Positions 18,287-25,715 of a DNA stretch of 30,117 nucleotides are shown piece by piece. The DNA is from a virus. The notes below the pieces were generated by a model. That model worked only from the letters and a program-made list of their open reading frames with translations. It did not search any database and was not told where the DNA came from. Positions within the stretch are counted from its first letter, which is position 1. Every line of letters starts with the position of its first letter. Both the position numbers and the translations under genes were made by a program. The DNA is taken from IMG/VR virus record IMGVR_UViG_3300022939_000089, positions 1 to 30,117 of that record; one strand, written 5' to 3'.

Positions 18287-18951
18287 TAAGTTTCTATAAT
18301 TTTATCAGCAATCCCATGTTTTATTGCTTCTTCTGGTGTCATCCATATGTCAGACTCTGGTAATAAATATTTTCTGATATAATCTTTCTTTTTTCCAGTA
18401 CACTTGACATAATGTTCAACTAATTTCTCTGAAGAGATTTCAAATTGTTTTATTTTCGCATATAATTCATGTTCCTTGCCCTTTGACCCCCAGCTGTATT
18501 GATGCGACATGATGCTTGTGTTCTGTGTTAGGTATCTGTGTCCCTTCTCTCCACTCATCATTAGCAGCACACCACAGGACGCTATAGAGCCCATTCCATA
18601 GGTATAAACTGGTATTTTTGACTGTTTTATTACATCTATAAGATGAAATGCAGATGCAACCTCTCCGCCTGGCGAATTGATATATAGATGAATAATCGGA
18701 GGCCTTTTGGGTGCGGGCATCAAATTATATTCCATAATCATTTTTACTAATGGCATACAATTTTCTTGATTGAACTCCTTATCCATAAAGAGAATACCAT
18801 TTTCTTTCAATACAGTGCCTGGCTGTTTTTCAAATGTCAGGTCTCTTGGCATTGGTTCTGGTGGTGGAGTTTGAGTGATTGTATTTGGAATCAAATCAAT
18901 CTTTTCTTCTTCTTTTTTCTTTTTATTTGGTTTGCTCGTTTTGGCCGCCAT
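18283..18951 (-). CDS. ClpP-like serine protease (222 aa)
   Basis: The N-terminal 45 residues are Lys- and Pro-rich (KPNKKKKEEEKIDLI, TPPPEPMPRD). Then comes the ClpP fold: IHLYINSPGGEVASAF, TYGMGSIASCGVLLMM with the nucleophile Ser in ASC, SIMSHQYSWG with the catalytic His, and PESDIWMTPEEAIKHGIAD with the catalytic Asp. The full Ser-His-Asp triad is present. ClpP needs an AAA+ partner (ClpX/A); none is visible here, so it may pair with the host's or act in phage head or protein turnover. It is the last gene of the membrane operon. Confidence 0.85.
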   Translation of the reverse strand: MAAKTSKPNKKKKEEEKIDLIPNTITQTPPPEPMPRDLTFEKQPGTVLKENGILFMDKEFNQENCMPLVKMIMEYNLMPAPKRPPIIHLYINSPGGEVASAFHLIDVIKQSKIPVYTYGMGSIASCGVLLMMSGEKGHRYLTQNTSIMSHQYSWGSKGKEHELYAKIKQFEISSEKLVEHYVKCTGKKKDYIRKYLLPESDIWMTPEEAIKHGIADKIIETY

Positions 18952-19390
18952 TATCTCTAATCCTATCGCTTAGTTTTTTATCTAAATCTTTTAATTGTGT
19001 ATCAATATGTACATATACTGCATCAACATCACTATCTAATTCATCAATCCAATCTTCATGTTTTGCAAAAGTTGCCTGTAGGTCGCTGATCAAACCATCA
19101 TATATCCGATCAATATATTCACCCAACCTATTATCTTCTGATATTCTCATATCATCAATACTAGTTAAACTTGACAAAATATCTTCTTTCATTTTGTCAA
19201 CTTCTTTTCTCAGCTGCTTCACATCATTAATAAGAGTTACTTCTTTTTCTATTTTACTCTTTGCAGTGAGTTCGGCGACTTGCCCTTCTAGTTGATCTAT
19301 GGTTTGTGCCTGTTGTGCAGTCCACCACACAAAGGCACTTACCTGTAGAACAATAGCAATGACAACGCCAATGCTAAATTTACTGTTCAT
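18923..19390 (-). CDS. Membrane-anchored coiled-coil protein (155 aa)
   Basis: One N-terminal membrane span (FSIGVVIAIVLQVSAFVWW, residues 5-23) is followed by a long coiled coil (IDQLEGQVAELTAKSKIEKE onward) that would lie in the periplasm if the short N-terminus stays inside. The architecture resembles an inner-membrane spanin (N-terminal TM plus periplasmic coiled coil), but there is no partner lipoprotein gene nearby. It overlaps ClpP by 29 nt and starts 1 nt after the SbmA-like stop. Function unproven. Confidence 0.7.
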   Translation of the reverse strand: MNSKFSIGVVIAIVLQVSAFVWWTAQQAQTIDQLEGQVAELTAKSKIEKEVTLINDVKQLRKEVDKMKEDILSSLTSIDDMRISEDNRLGEYIDRIYDGLISDLQATFAKHEDWIDELDSDVDAVYVHIDTQLKDLDKKLSDRIRDNGGQNEQTK

Positions 19391-20362
19391 TTATTTCTCC
19401 TGTATCTGTCTTTCAAATTCTCTTAGTCGTTTGTAGACACTCATTAATTCAATAATGGTAGGCCATGCTTTTAGTAAATACTGCATAGAACCTTCTACTC
19501 TACCAAACGCCCGAATAATTTGTTGCATTACACCCAATGTGACTGCACCAGCAACAATAGCGGGGGCAAGAAACACATAAGCACTCAAGACATTTGCCTG
19601 TAAGTATGCAATTCTACCTATATTGAAGTATAGGTATCTTATATAGGATTTAAAATGAATGCCTCTGACACCTTCAAACAATTCTTCAATAGTTTTAGGC
19701 CTGACTGTCTCATCGTCCTCTGCAATCACCAGAATTTTACGATATGCAGCCTCTTTCTTTTGCAAGTCATATTCAACACCTACAAGTCTCAGCAACCATC
19801 CCAACCCAACGAGGAATAATGTGCCCCCAATCGACCAGACTAATGCACCTGTTACAAGTCCGTATTGCCAATCACCAAAGAAAAAGATGGGAATTCCCAC
19901 ACTCAATCCAAGTAAAATAGGCACAAATTGTATCAATACCATAATGGACTCAATAAAACTAGTACCAAGGCCTTCCATAATTCTACTAAACTTGATAGTA
20001 TCTTCTTGCACACGTTGAGCAGCACCTTCGATAGTTCTAGCCTTATCATAGACAGAATGATACCATTCTACCATTGCGGTTCGCCATCTAAACAGATAAT
20101 GTGCTGTGAAAAACGATATTGCGACTGCAATTGCAACATATATTGCTGCGAGTGTAATAAAGGACGCTAGACTGGCCCAATATTCTCCTATTGTAATGGC
20201 ATTAGGTTCTGCTAATGCCCTTTGGATCATGTCGTAAAACTGTCCAAACCATTCATTAATTTTTACATCAATTTGTACTTGTACCCAAAGTGATGATAAG
20301 ATTATTGCGGAACCAATCCAACTCCATAATAACCACTTTCGCTCTTTAAAAAATCTAAACAT
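19391..20362 (-). CDS. SbmA/BacA-family peptide transporter (323 aa)
   Basis: It follows E. coli SbmA through most of its length: QFYDMIQRAL, HYLFRWRTAMVEWYH, TIEGAAQRVQEDTIKFSRIM, SFIESIMVLIQFVPILL, the middle AEDDETVRPKTIEELFEGVR, YFNIGRIAYLQ, and ELMSVYKRLREFE near the end. SbmA/BacA are dimeric, proton-driven inner-membrane importers of peptides, microcins and bleomycin. The phage protein lacks about 80 N-terminal residues (two spans) of SbmA (406 aa) and has no ABC ATPase domain. AAAGGGAAGTT precedes the ATG. It sits in an operon with ExbB/ExbD-like proteins. Cargo in infection is unknown. Confidence 0.85.
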   Translation of the reverse strand: MFRFFKERKWLLWSWIGSAIILSSLWVQVQIDVKINEWFGQFYDMIQRALAEPNAITIGEYWASLASFITLAAIYVAIAVAISFFTAHYLFRWRTAMVEWYHSVYDKARTIEGAAQRVQEDTIKFSRIMEGLGTSFIESIMVLIQFVPILLGLSVGIPIFFFGDWQYGLVTGALVWSIGGTLFLVGLGWLLRLVGVEYDLQKKEAAYRKILVIAEDDETVRPKTIEELFEGVRGIHFKSYIRYLYFNIGRIAYLQANVLSAYVFLAPAIVAGAVTLGVMQQIIRAFGRVEGSMQYLLKAWPTIIELMSVYKRLREFERQIQEK

Positions 20363-20377
20363 AACTTCCCTTTCATG

Positions 20378-20821
20378 TTATTTTGATGGTCCCTGTGTTC
20401 TATCGGGCATCGTCGCTTCCAATTCCATTCTTAATTCACCACCAGCTCCATTTGGTGGCATCATTTTCCCCCTTATCTTAAACCCAGCCTTTTGTCTTTC
20501 TTCGGCTGCCATTAATTTCTTTAGTGTTTCTCTGTCATATGGGAAAAAATATACTCTACTGCCTCTTGTTTTTTCCCAAACCCATAGATGAATTGTATCA
20601 GAACTCTTCATTTTATAATGAAGCATTTCAAATTCGCCCTGAGGCATTCCCTCTATTGGAGACCCTATATTTTCTTTAATCCAGAGGCCGGATACAGATA
20701 AAAAGAATATTGCAAAGGGCAATACTGTGAGTTTGAGGATAAAATCTACATCTGCAAGATATATTATCACTGCAATGACTAGTGATAGCAAAATTCCAGA
20801 CAAAATAATTGTTGTAATCAT
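20378..20821 (-). CDS. Two-span membrane protein (147 aa)
   Basis: It begins MITTIILSGILLSLVIAVII, with a second span VLPFAIFFLSVSGLWI, then a soluble domain of about 90 residues (FEMLHYKMKSSDTIHLWVWE, GSRVYFFPYDRETLKKLM). The ATG overlaps the ExbD-like stop as ATGA, arguing that the two products work together. No family is recognised. Confidence 0.7.
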   Translation of the reverse strand: MITTIILSGILLSLVIAVIIYLADVDFILKLTVLPFAIFFLSVSGLWIKENIGSPIEGMPQGEFEMLHYKMKSSDTIHLWVWEKTRGSRVYFFPYDRETLKKLMAAEERQKAGFKIRGKMMPPNGAGGELRMELEATMPDRTQGPSK

Positions 20822-21558
20822 GGGCCAGTCCCTTTCCAATTAGTGTCGTCCCAACTGGGATATTCATTTCGCGTATTGCCAGGAAAAGATGTTGGTGGAA
20901 TTGCTGGTGGTAATCTAGTAGATGGAGTTATTTCAACATCTCCACCAGCATTTGCATATTTATAGTATAAAGGTATCTGTATATCAGTTCTAAGGTCGCT
21001 GATTTTACCTTTTTTGTCCATCAAAAAAGTTGCAATGGTGTGTTCTTGCCTAAATGTCAATGAAACTCTACCAGTGTAAATCACTCTATATGGATTGAGT
21101 TTTATAATTTCAACTTGTACTGGTGTTGGATATATTTCACCTTCTTGTATTTCTTTATTTGTGTTGTAATGATGTACATTTACAACATATTCGCCAGGCA
21201 CAAAAGTGTTGATTGATATCGTTTCTATATTTCTAAGAATTTTTGTAGGAATTCCATCAACCATAACGAAATCATTACTGATTCCTAGATCATCTCGTTC
21301 AAGAACCATCCAGTTTGCATCTTTTCTCTTGAAACTGACTATATCATCATCTTTCGGGCCTCTTACCCACAAGTCTATGTCCATTATAGATCTGTCGGGC
21401 CATGTTAGTATTACAAGAAACTCCGATTTTGGGTCTATTTTACCCTTGTCTGCAATTGGATTGATTAGCAAAAATGCAATCAACAATAGACTAACAAAAC
21501 CAACAAGAAGATTGAATAAAAGGTCAACAAAACCTAAATTTGTGCTGTATTTTCTCAT
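20818..21558 (-). CDS. ExbD/TolR-like protein with unusual C-terminal domain (246 aa)
   Basis: The N-terminus has the ExbD/TolR/MotB pattern: NLGFVDLLFNLLVGFVSLLL puts a conserved Asp (FVD) at the start of the single membrane helix, the proton-carrying residue of these motors. The rest is not the usual ExbD fold: TWPDRSIMDIDLWVRGPKDD looks like the start of a DUF2135/YfaP-type beta domain ('..DLDLWV..P'), followed by more beta strands and a Pro-rich tail. It would reach into the periplasm. It overlaps the ExbB-like gene as TGATG. Motor function is inferred. Confidence 0.75.
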   Translation of the reverse strand: MRKYSTNLGFVDLLFNLLVGFVSLLLIAFLLINPIADKGKIDPKSEFLVILTWPDRSIMDIDLWVRGPKDDDIVSFKRKDANWMVLERDDLGISNDFVMVDGIPTKILRNIETISINTFVPGEYVVNVHHYNTNKEIQEGEIYPTPVQVEIIKLNPYRVIYTGRVSLTFRQEHTIATFLMDKKGKISDLRTDIQIPLYYKYANAGGDVEITPSTRLPPAIPPTSFPGNTRNEYPSWDDTNWKGTGP

Positions 21559-22022
21559 CACACATTACTTTCACCATCTAACAACACCAGCTGGAATTTG
21601 AGAAGTATTGAAGATAATAATCCTGTCAAAGATGTTATCAATGCGATCCCCATACCAGAAGCAAGCGTTCCTATTATATTTTTGAGCTCTTCGGGAGAAT
21701 AATCCGTTATATTGCTAAATGTTGTTGTGAGAACAATTAGAAATCCCACAAGAGTCCCTACCATACCAATAGATAATACAGCATCAGAGAAAAACCAAAT
21801 TGGTTCAACTGAACTTTGTGTTACTACACGGTTTTTAAACTGTTTGATATATGATTTATAACCGACAAATAAACTACATGATAATAAAATTGTAAGTATT
21901 AGTATGCTAATTTTTGTGCCGTCTTGCACTAGAAGATAATGTGAAATTCCAATCTGTGTTTCTGCAATTCCAATTAATACGACACAGACTACAATTGTAG
22001 TCCACCATTTCCAAAATACCAT
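21558..22022 (-). CDS. MotA/TolQ/ExbB-family proton-channel protein (154 aa)
   Basis: Three membrane spans: TTIVVCVVLIGIAE, ILILTILLSCSLFVGY and the long VLSIGMVGTLVGFLIVLTTT, followed by GTLASGMGIALITSLTGLLS. The last two blocks are the core MotA/TolQ/ExbB signature ('GllGTv.G.......G...AL.tT..Gl'). ExbB-like pentamers surround two ExbD-like helices and turn proton flow into mechanical work. It is shorter than ExbB (244 aa), lacking most of the cytoplasmic domain. It is first in the operon, divergent from the secreted ClpP-fold gene. Confidence 0.75.
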   Translation of the reverse strand: MVFWKWWTTIVVCVVLIGIAETQIGISHYLLVQDGTKISILILTILLSCSLFVGYKSYIKQFKNRVVTQSSVEPIWFFSDAVLSIGMVGTLVGFLIVLTTTFSNITDYSPEELKNIIGTLASGMGIALITSLTGLLSSILLKFQLVLLDGESNV

Positions 22023-22092
22023 TTCAATATCCTTTATGTTTTTAAGTTTATATTTCTATTTATTTCATTTTATAAGTGTGAATTATAATTTA

Positions 22093-22100
22093 CATAAATA
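22093..22100 (+). promoter_or_regulatory. Possible T4-type late promoter
   Basis: CATAAATA lies 29 nt before the ATG at 22129. No TTGACA-type -35 is present. On the opposite strand an AATAAATA (22064-22057) could serve the divergent ExbB-like gene. Confidence 0.45.
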
Positions 22101-22128
22101 GCTATACTTCTTTTTGAAAGGAAAACAA

Positions 22129-22923
22129 ATGAGAAATTTCATCTTTCTCATGGTCATGATGATGGGTTTTGTTTATCCATCGATGTCATATGCACACACA
22201 ATAAATAACAATTATCATTTTAAATATGTGGAAGAAACTCCTTGGGGTCCAATGTTAGAGTTCAGAGGAAATTTTGTAAAGGGACTCAAAGACGATTTCA
22301 TGCGAATGTTAACTATATATCCAAAAACTAAAATTATTTCTATGTCATCGCCCGGAGGCCTTCTTGATGAAGGATATGAGGTTGGACGCCTCTTGTCAAA
22401 CTACAGAGTATCCGTATGGGTTCCTAGAGATCAGGCATGTATTTCAGCATGTGCATTGGCGTTCATTGGTGGAGATAACTATATGGTAAGTGGACTCCTA
22501 GCATTTCACGCACCTTGGCTACCAGCATATGATGGTGGAATGAAGATAATGGATATCTATTCTCAGGGACAGAATACAGGAGCAGTCCAATCATACTGGT
22601 TTGCTTTGAATGGATTTAGAGCTCAATTGTATATGACAATTACACAATATACAAATAGAGACACATTTCTAATGTTTCTAAACACCAGAGATTTAAATTA
22701 TTTTCTAATGCATCCAGAAAGGACATATTCAGAGTATTTGGAGTTTAAAGATATGCCAAAAACAGTCCTTCAAGGAAATGGAGATCTATTAGAAGCAGTT
22801 ATGGTGAGAAAGAGACTTGAAGTTTTAAGAAAGGCGGGAGAATTTAACTTCGATGGAAGTAATTCTAAACTCCCCTCTTATAGAGAGTTACAAAGGCTCC
22901 ATCGGCCAAAGAAAGAGCAGTAA
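22129..22923 (+). CDS. Secreted ClpP/crotonase-fold protein, COG3904-like (264 aa)
   Basis: A signal peptide is clear (MRNFIFLMVMMMGFVYPSMS, cleavage after SYA). Then SMSSPGGLLDEGYEVGRLLS matches the 'l.SPGG.v.eG..la..i' strand, VPRDQACISACALAFIGGDN matches the 'C.SAC......G..R' block with the Ser of SAC in the nucleophile position, and FHAPW matches the His region. This is the periplasmic ClpP-like group COG3904. Protease activity is uncertain. AAAGG 7 nt upstream selects ATG 22129. The 3' end overlaps a convergent gene by 59 nt. Confidence 0.75.
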   Translation: MRNFIFLMVMMMGFVYPSMSYAHTINNNYHFKYVEETPWGPMLEFRGNFVKGLKDDFMRMLTIYPKTKIISMSSPGGLLDEGYEVGRLLSNYRVSVWVPRDQACISACALAFIGGDNYMVSGLLAFHAPWLPAYDGGMKIMDIYSQGQNTGAVQSYWFALNGFRAQLYMTITQYTNRDTFLMFLNTRDLNYFLMHPERTYSEYLEFKDMPKTVLQGNGDLLEAVMVRKRLEVLRKAGEFNFDGSNSKLPSYRELQRLHRPKKEQ

Positions 22924-23110
22924 TCATATCTTGAAACATCTTCGGAGACATTTCTATAAGATCATATACGTCTGTTCCGGCAATTTGATCGTTAAATTGC
23001 CGAATATAAACAACATCGTCGCCTATAATTAGTTGTACATCTTCTAACTTGCCTTGTTCGTCCAAGATAGTTGTTATGGTCGAATCAAACTCAAATTCAT
23101 TGGTAATCAC
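22865..23110 (-). CDS. Conserved small phage protein (81 aa)
   Basis: It begins MITNEFEFDSTITTILDEQG and contains QLIIGDDVVYIRQFNDQIAG and a helical MSPKMFQDMITALSLADGAF. The 'V.IRQ......DVI.LSP.MF..L..A....DGAF' style occurs in several phage early proteins; function unknown. It is convergent with and overlaps the secreted ClpP-fold gene by 59 nt. Confidence 0.7.
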   Translation of the reverse strand: MITNEFEFDSTITTILDEQGKLEDVQLIIGDDVVYIRQFNDQIAGTDVYDLIEMSPKMFQDMITALSLADGAFVTLYKRGV

Positions 23111-23641
23111 TCATACCATCTCCTTATACTCGACTACTCCTAAAAGTTCTTTTATGAGATCTTTGCCATAGGAAGTAAATAATACACCCAATTCCCAAAC
23201 AAAATGTTCAACACACTGTTGGTGATAAAATGTTTCTTGAGATGTGATCCAACGAAGAGCTGTTTGACGATCACCCGCACCAAGATTAATAACATCTTGA
23301 ATACGAGATTCAAACTCAAGAATTGCTTCTTCTTCTGCTTGTCTTTCGCGTTCAAGCTGTTCGGTTGCAGAGTTTCCATAAGAATCTGCAAGTTCCTCTA
23401 GTTCCACTAGAGACATGTTTGCATAATCTACCCAATATTTGTGTCCATATGCAGTCTTTGCAGACTCTGAAATACTACACGCAAGTTGATATTTTTCGTA
23501 GTCCTCTACAGTATAGACACCACATTCTGCCCAAAATTCTGGATCAGTGACAGTTTCACCTGCCCAGCGTCCCTCTTCTTCTGCTGCCCATGCAGCAGAT
23601 TCAGCGTTTTGAGCCTCGATATGAGCAACTAAAGGGTTCAT
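23111..23641 (-). CDS. Conserved phage protein of unknown function (176 aa)
   Basis: It begins MNPLVAHIEAQNAESAAWAA and contains EGRWAGETVTDPEFWAECGV, YTVEDYEKYQL, the Ala/Glu-rich helix ERERQAEEEAILEFESRIQD, and GDRQTALRWITS. This set of motifs is common in a phage protein family without known role. GGAGG 7 nt upstream and a TAATG junction set the start at 23641. Confidence 0.72.
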   Translation of the reverse strand: MNPLVAHIEAQNAESAAWAAEEEGRWAGETVTDPEFWAECGVYTVEDYEKYQLACSISESAKTAYGHKYWVDYANMSLVELEELADSYGNSATEQLERERQAEEEAILEFESRIQDVINLGAGDRQTALRWITSQETFYHQQCVEHFVWELGVLFTSYGKDLIKELLGVVEYKEMV

Positions 23642-23844
23642 TACATTTCCTCCCACATAGAGATTTCGTTTTGAATTGAAGCTTGTTCGTCACACCAAGC
23701 CTCAAATTCCATGATTTCTGTGCGTTTTCGTGTTAACATACCACGCAGAGAATCTAATGCCATACGGCGTTCATCGCTCGCACCTTCTTCAAATGCAATG
23801 ATTGCATTTTCCAAGGTTTCTGCATCTAGTAGTGTATCAATCAT
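23641..23844 (-). CDS. Hypothetical small helical protein (67 aa)
   Basis: It begins MIDTLLDAETLENAIIAFEE and contains SLRGMLTRKRTEIMEFEAWC, all helix. The leader AGGTGATTCGCAATG and the promoter at 23873-23901 make it the head of an early operon (23844 to 22865). Function unknown. Confidence 0.7.
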   Translation of the reverse strand: MIDTLLDAETLENAIIAFEEGASDERRMALDSLRGMLTRKRTEIMEFEAWCDEQASIQNEISMWEEM

Positions 23845-23872
23845 TGCGAATCACCTCTCTCATTACACATAT

Positions 23873-23901
23873 AGTATTACACAACTGAAACCAAGAGTCA
23901 A
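23873..23901 (-). promoter_or_regulatory. Sigma-70-type promoter
   Basis: TTGACT (23901-23896), 17-nt spacer, AATACT (23878-23873), followed by the recurrent leader of the gene at 23844. Confidence 0.75.
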
Positions 23902-23910
23902 TAGCTGTTT

Positions 23911-24234
23911 TTAGATTTCTTTGAACCCAAAAGCAGAAACTTTGTATTTTGTTGTTCCAAGTAACATTTGGTCACCAACACTGGTTGAACGCAAGCCCCA
24001 CTGTTTTCCATTCTCGTCTGTATGTAGAGGAGCCATGACAGTAACATCATCGTTATAATCACCATTTACTTCATCTCCAAGATATTGTTCTTTGATACTC
24101 CAAGAACCCATTACGTTATTAGTCCAACGATACGCATACTCAAGCGCCTCGTCGCCAGTTCTATTTCCAACCTCTACAAACGCTACAGTTTGTGGTACAT
24201 CTTCAAAAGCGGCATGTATTACTGCTACTTGCAT
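23911..24234 (-). CDS. Conserved phage protein of unknown function (107 aa)
   Basis: It begins MQVAVIHAAFEDVPQTVAFV and contains ALEYAYRWTNNVMGSWSIKE, DYNDDVTVMAPL and WGLRSTSVGDQMLLG, ending KVSAFGFKEI. The 'LEYAYRWTQN..GSWS...NDDV.V....GLRSTSVGD' pattern occurs in many unrelated phages, role unknown. It is second in an operon started at 24504-24532. Confidence 0.75.
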   Translation of the reverse strand: MQVAVIHAAFEDVPQTVAFVEVGNRTGDEALEYAYRWTNNVMGSWSIKEQYLGDEVNGDYNDDVTVMAPLHTDENGKQWGLRSTSVGDQMLLGTTKYKVSAFGFKEI

Positions 24235-24247
24235 ATTATATCTCCTA

Positions 24248-24475
24248 TTAGTGGATTAATTCAAAACCAGTGAACCCTTCTTGAGTCCACCCACGAGCCT
24301 TCGCGTGTTCATACACGATTATTCCATATTCTTTCTCTGGCCATAGACCCTCTTTAAGGGCCCATTCCTTCATGTCAAGTTGAATCATTGTAGATAGTTC
24401 GCCTTGAGCAGTCAATGGATAGATACGGAACTCTTCATTTTCAATGAACTTTATTTCATCAGGTGTTGTGTTCAT
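24248..24475 (-). CDS. Hypothetical protein (75 aa)
   Basis: It begins MNTTPDEIKFIENEEFRIYP and contains LDMKEWALKEGLWPEKEYGI and HAKARGWTQEGFTGFELIH. It is soluble and of unknown function. Its leader AAAGGACGAATCATATG is a variant of the recurrent cassette leader, with the TGATTCG core inverted. Confidence 0.7.
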   Translation of the reverse strand: MNTTPDEIKFIENEEFRIYPLTAQGELSTMIQLDMKEWALKEGLWPEKEYGIIVYEHAKARGWTQEGFTGFELIH

Positions 24476-24503
24476 ATGATTCGTCCTTTCTTCTTACAAT
24501 ACT

Positions 24504-24532
24504 AATATAAGTGCTGACAAGCACAATGTCAA
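24504..24532 (-). promoter_or_regulatory. Sigma-70-type promoter
   Basis: TTGACA (24532-24527), 17-nt spacer, TATATT (24509-24504). The spacer holds an imperfect inverted repeat, GTGCTTGTCAGCAC, that could be an operator. Confidence 0.85.
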
Positions 24533-24550
24533 GGGCCTTTGCTAATTTTT

Positions 24551-24706
24551 TTACTCATGTATTCCAAAAATAAGCCACAAAATCCAATTCAAGAATATTG
24601 TGGCTCCAAAGATGATTGTCATTCCATAAAATAGATATATTACTTCTAAATCAACTTTTTTCATCAATTGTCGATGTAAGTCTGTTATATGTTTATAATT
24701 TAGCAT
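24551..24706 (-). CDS. Small membrane protein (51 aa)
   Basis: A polar start (MLNYKHITDLHRQLMKKVDL) is followed by one long hydrophobic stretch (VIYLFYGMTIIFGATIFLNW, then ILWLIFGI), enough for one or two spans. It overlaps the gene above by 14 nt. Function unknown. Confidence 0.55.
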   Translation of the reverse strand: MLNYKHITDLHRQLMKKVDLEVIYLFYGMTIIFGATIFLNWILWLIFGIHE

Positions 24707-24977
24707 TTTCAAGTTTTGATATTCTCTCTTCTAATTCATCTATTTTCTTTGTTACATGGGGATACTTTTTTCTCCACGCATCTTCTGGTTGGTCGAACCA
24801 AGTCCATCCAAAATAATCACGAATTGCATCTAAATATTCATCAAATTTACCATATAGATAAATTCCAGCATGTGTTGAACGAAAATATGCAAGAAATGCA
24901 GCACCAAACAATGCTCCGGCAATACCTGTATAAATCCACAATCTATCTGTGGCCATTCTTTCAAGCATTTCCCACAT
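24693..24977 (-). CDS. Conserved membrane-anchored phage protein (94 aa)
   Basis: It begins MWEMLERMATDRLWIYTGIA, with a span TGIAGALFGAAFLAYF (residues 17-32), a Trp/Tyr-rich middle (DYFGWTWFDQPEDAWRKKYP) and a C-terminal coiled coil (KIDELEERISKLENAKL). The layout resembles a protein of marine T4-like phages without known function. GAGGAAT lies upstream of the ATG. It ends 3 nt downstream of the lipase gene's stop. Confidence 0.7.
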   Translation of the reverse strand: MWEMLERMATDRLWIYTGIAGALFGAAFLAYFRSTHAGIYLYGKFDEYLDAIRDYFGWTWFDQPEDAWRKKYPHVTKKIDELEERISKLENAKL

Positions 24978-24980
24978 ATT

Positions 24981-25715
24981 CTATTCCTCTTTTTCTAGTT
25001 TTTCAGTATATCTTATATAATACTTTATATCGTGGTCGTAAATTCCATCAAAAGGAACTTTCTTTTTAAGGGCCATAATTCTTCCTCTCCATTGATCTTT
25101 CATTCTCTGCCACAAACTCATTTTTCTAATATTTCCATGATAGTTGATATATTTCAGTTCTCCATGATGTCTATAGCATAAAAATGATGGTGGAACACTA
25201 GGAACAATATCATTGTTGTTGACATATCTAACATGTTCACAGGAGATAGATTTTACATATTTATTCCATCCAACTCTAGGAGATCCAAATGTACAGAGAT
25301 AATCAACGTCTTGTATCAATCCTGCTGCGATAGTAGCCATTGCGCCACCCAAAGAATGTCCTGTAAAATATAATTGTTTTTTATGACGCATCTGATCGAT
25401 AGTAATTTGTACTCTATCTAAAACTTTTTGAACTTCACCATTAAAACCTTTATGTACTCTGCCGTTTTTTTCTTTCTGGGGCCATGCTCTCAAATCTGCT
25501 TTTAGGTCATTCCATTCTTTGCCCATTTCTGTTCCCCGAAAACAAATAATTAGATAATTTTGATTCCAAACAGCATAACATTGAGCTCCATCCCAATCAA
25601 TATATTTTACTCTTGGAAACCCAAGTTTTTGATATCTTTCTTCAGCAGCCTTTGGTGGTAGGTACGCAATTGCAGACATTTTGGCAAGTAAAGCATCTAA
25701 TTTTTTTCTTTCCAT
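24981..25715 (-). CDS. Class 3 lipase-family alpha/beta hydrolase (244 aa)
   Basis: It has the class 3 (PF01764) lipase pattern: NYLIICFRGTEMGKEWNDLK (the 'vaFRGT.....W..Dl' block), VHKGFNGEVQKVL, YFTGHSLGGAMATIAAGLI with the nucleophile Ser in GHSLGG, CTFGSPRVGW, and YVNNNDIVPSVPP with the catalytic Asp. The last His is probably in YDHDIKYYI. There is no signal peptide, so it would act inside the cell unless freed by lysis. Its start overlaps the GMP reductase stop (TAATG). The substrate, perhaps host phospholipid or storage ester, is unknown. Confidence 0.85.
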   Translation of the reverse strand: MERKKLDALLAKMSAIAYLPPKAAEERYQKLGFPRVKYIDWDGAQCYAVWNQNYLIICFRGTEMGKEWNDLKADLRAWPQKEKNGRVHKGFNGEVQKVLDRVQITIDQMRHKKQLYFTGHSLGGAMATIAAGLIQDVDYLCTFGSPRVGWNKYVKSISCEHVRYVNNNDIVPSVPPSFLCYRHHGELKYINYHGNIRKMSLWQRMKDQWRGRIMALKKKVPFDGIYDHDIKYYIRYTEKLEKEE

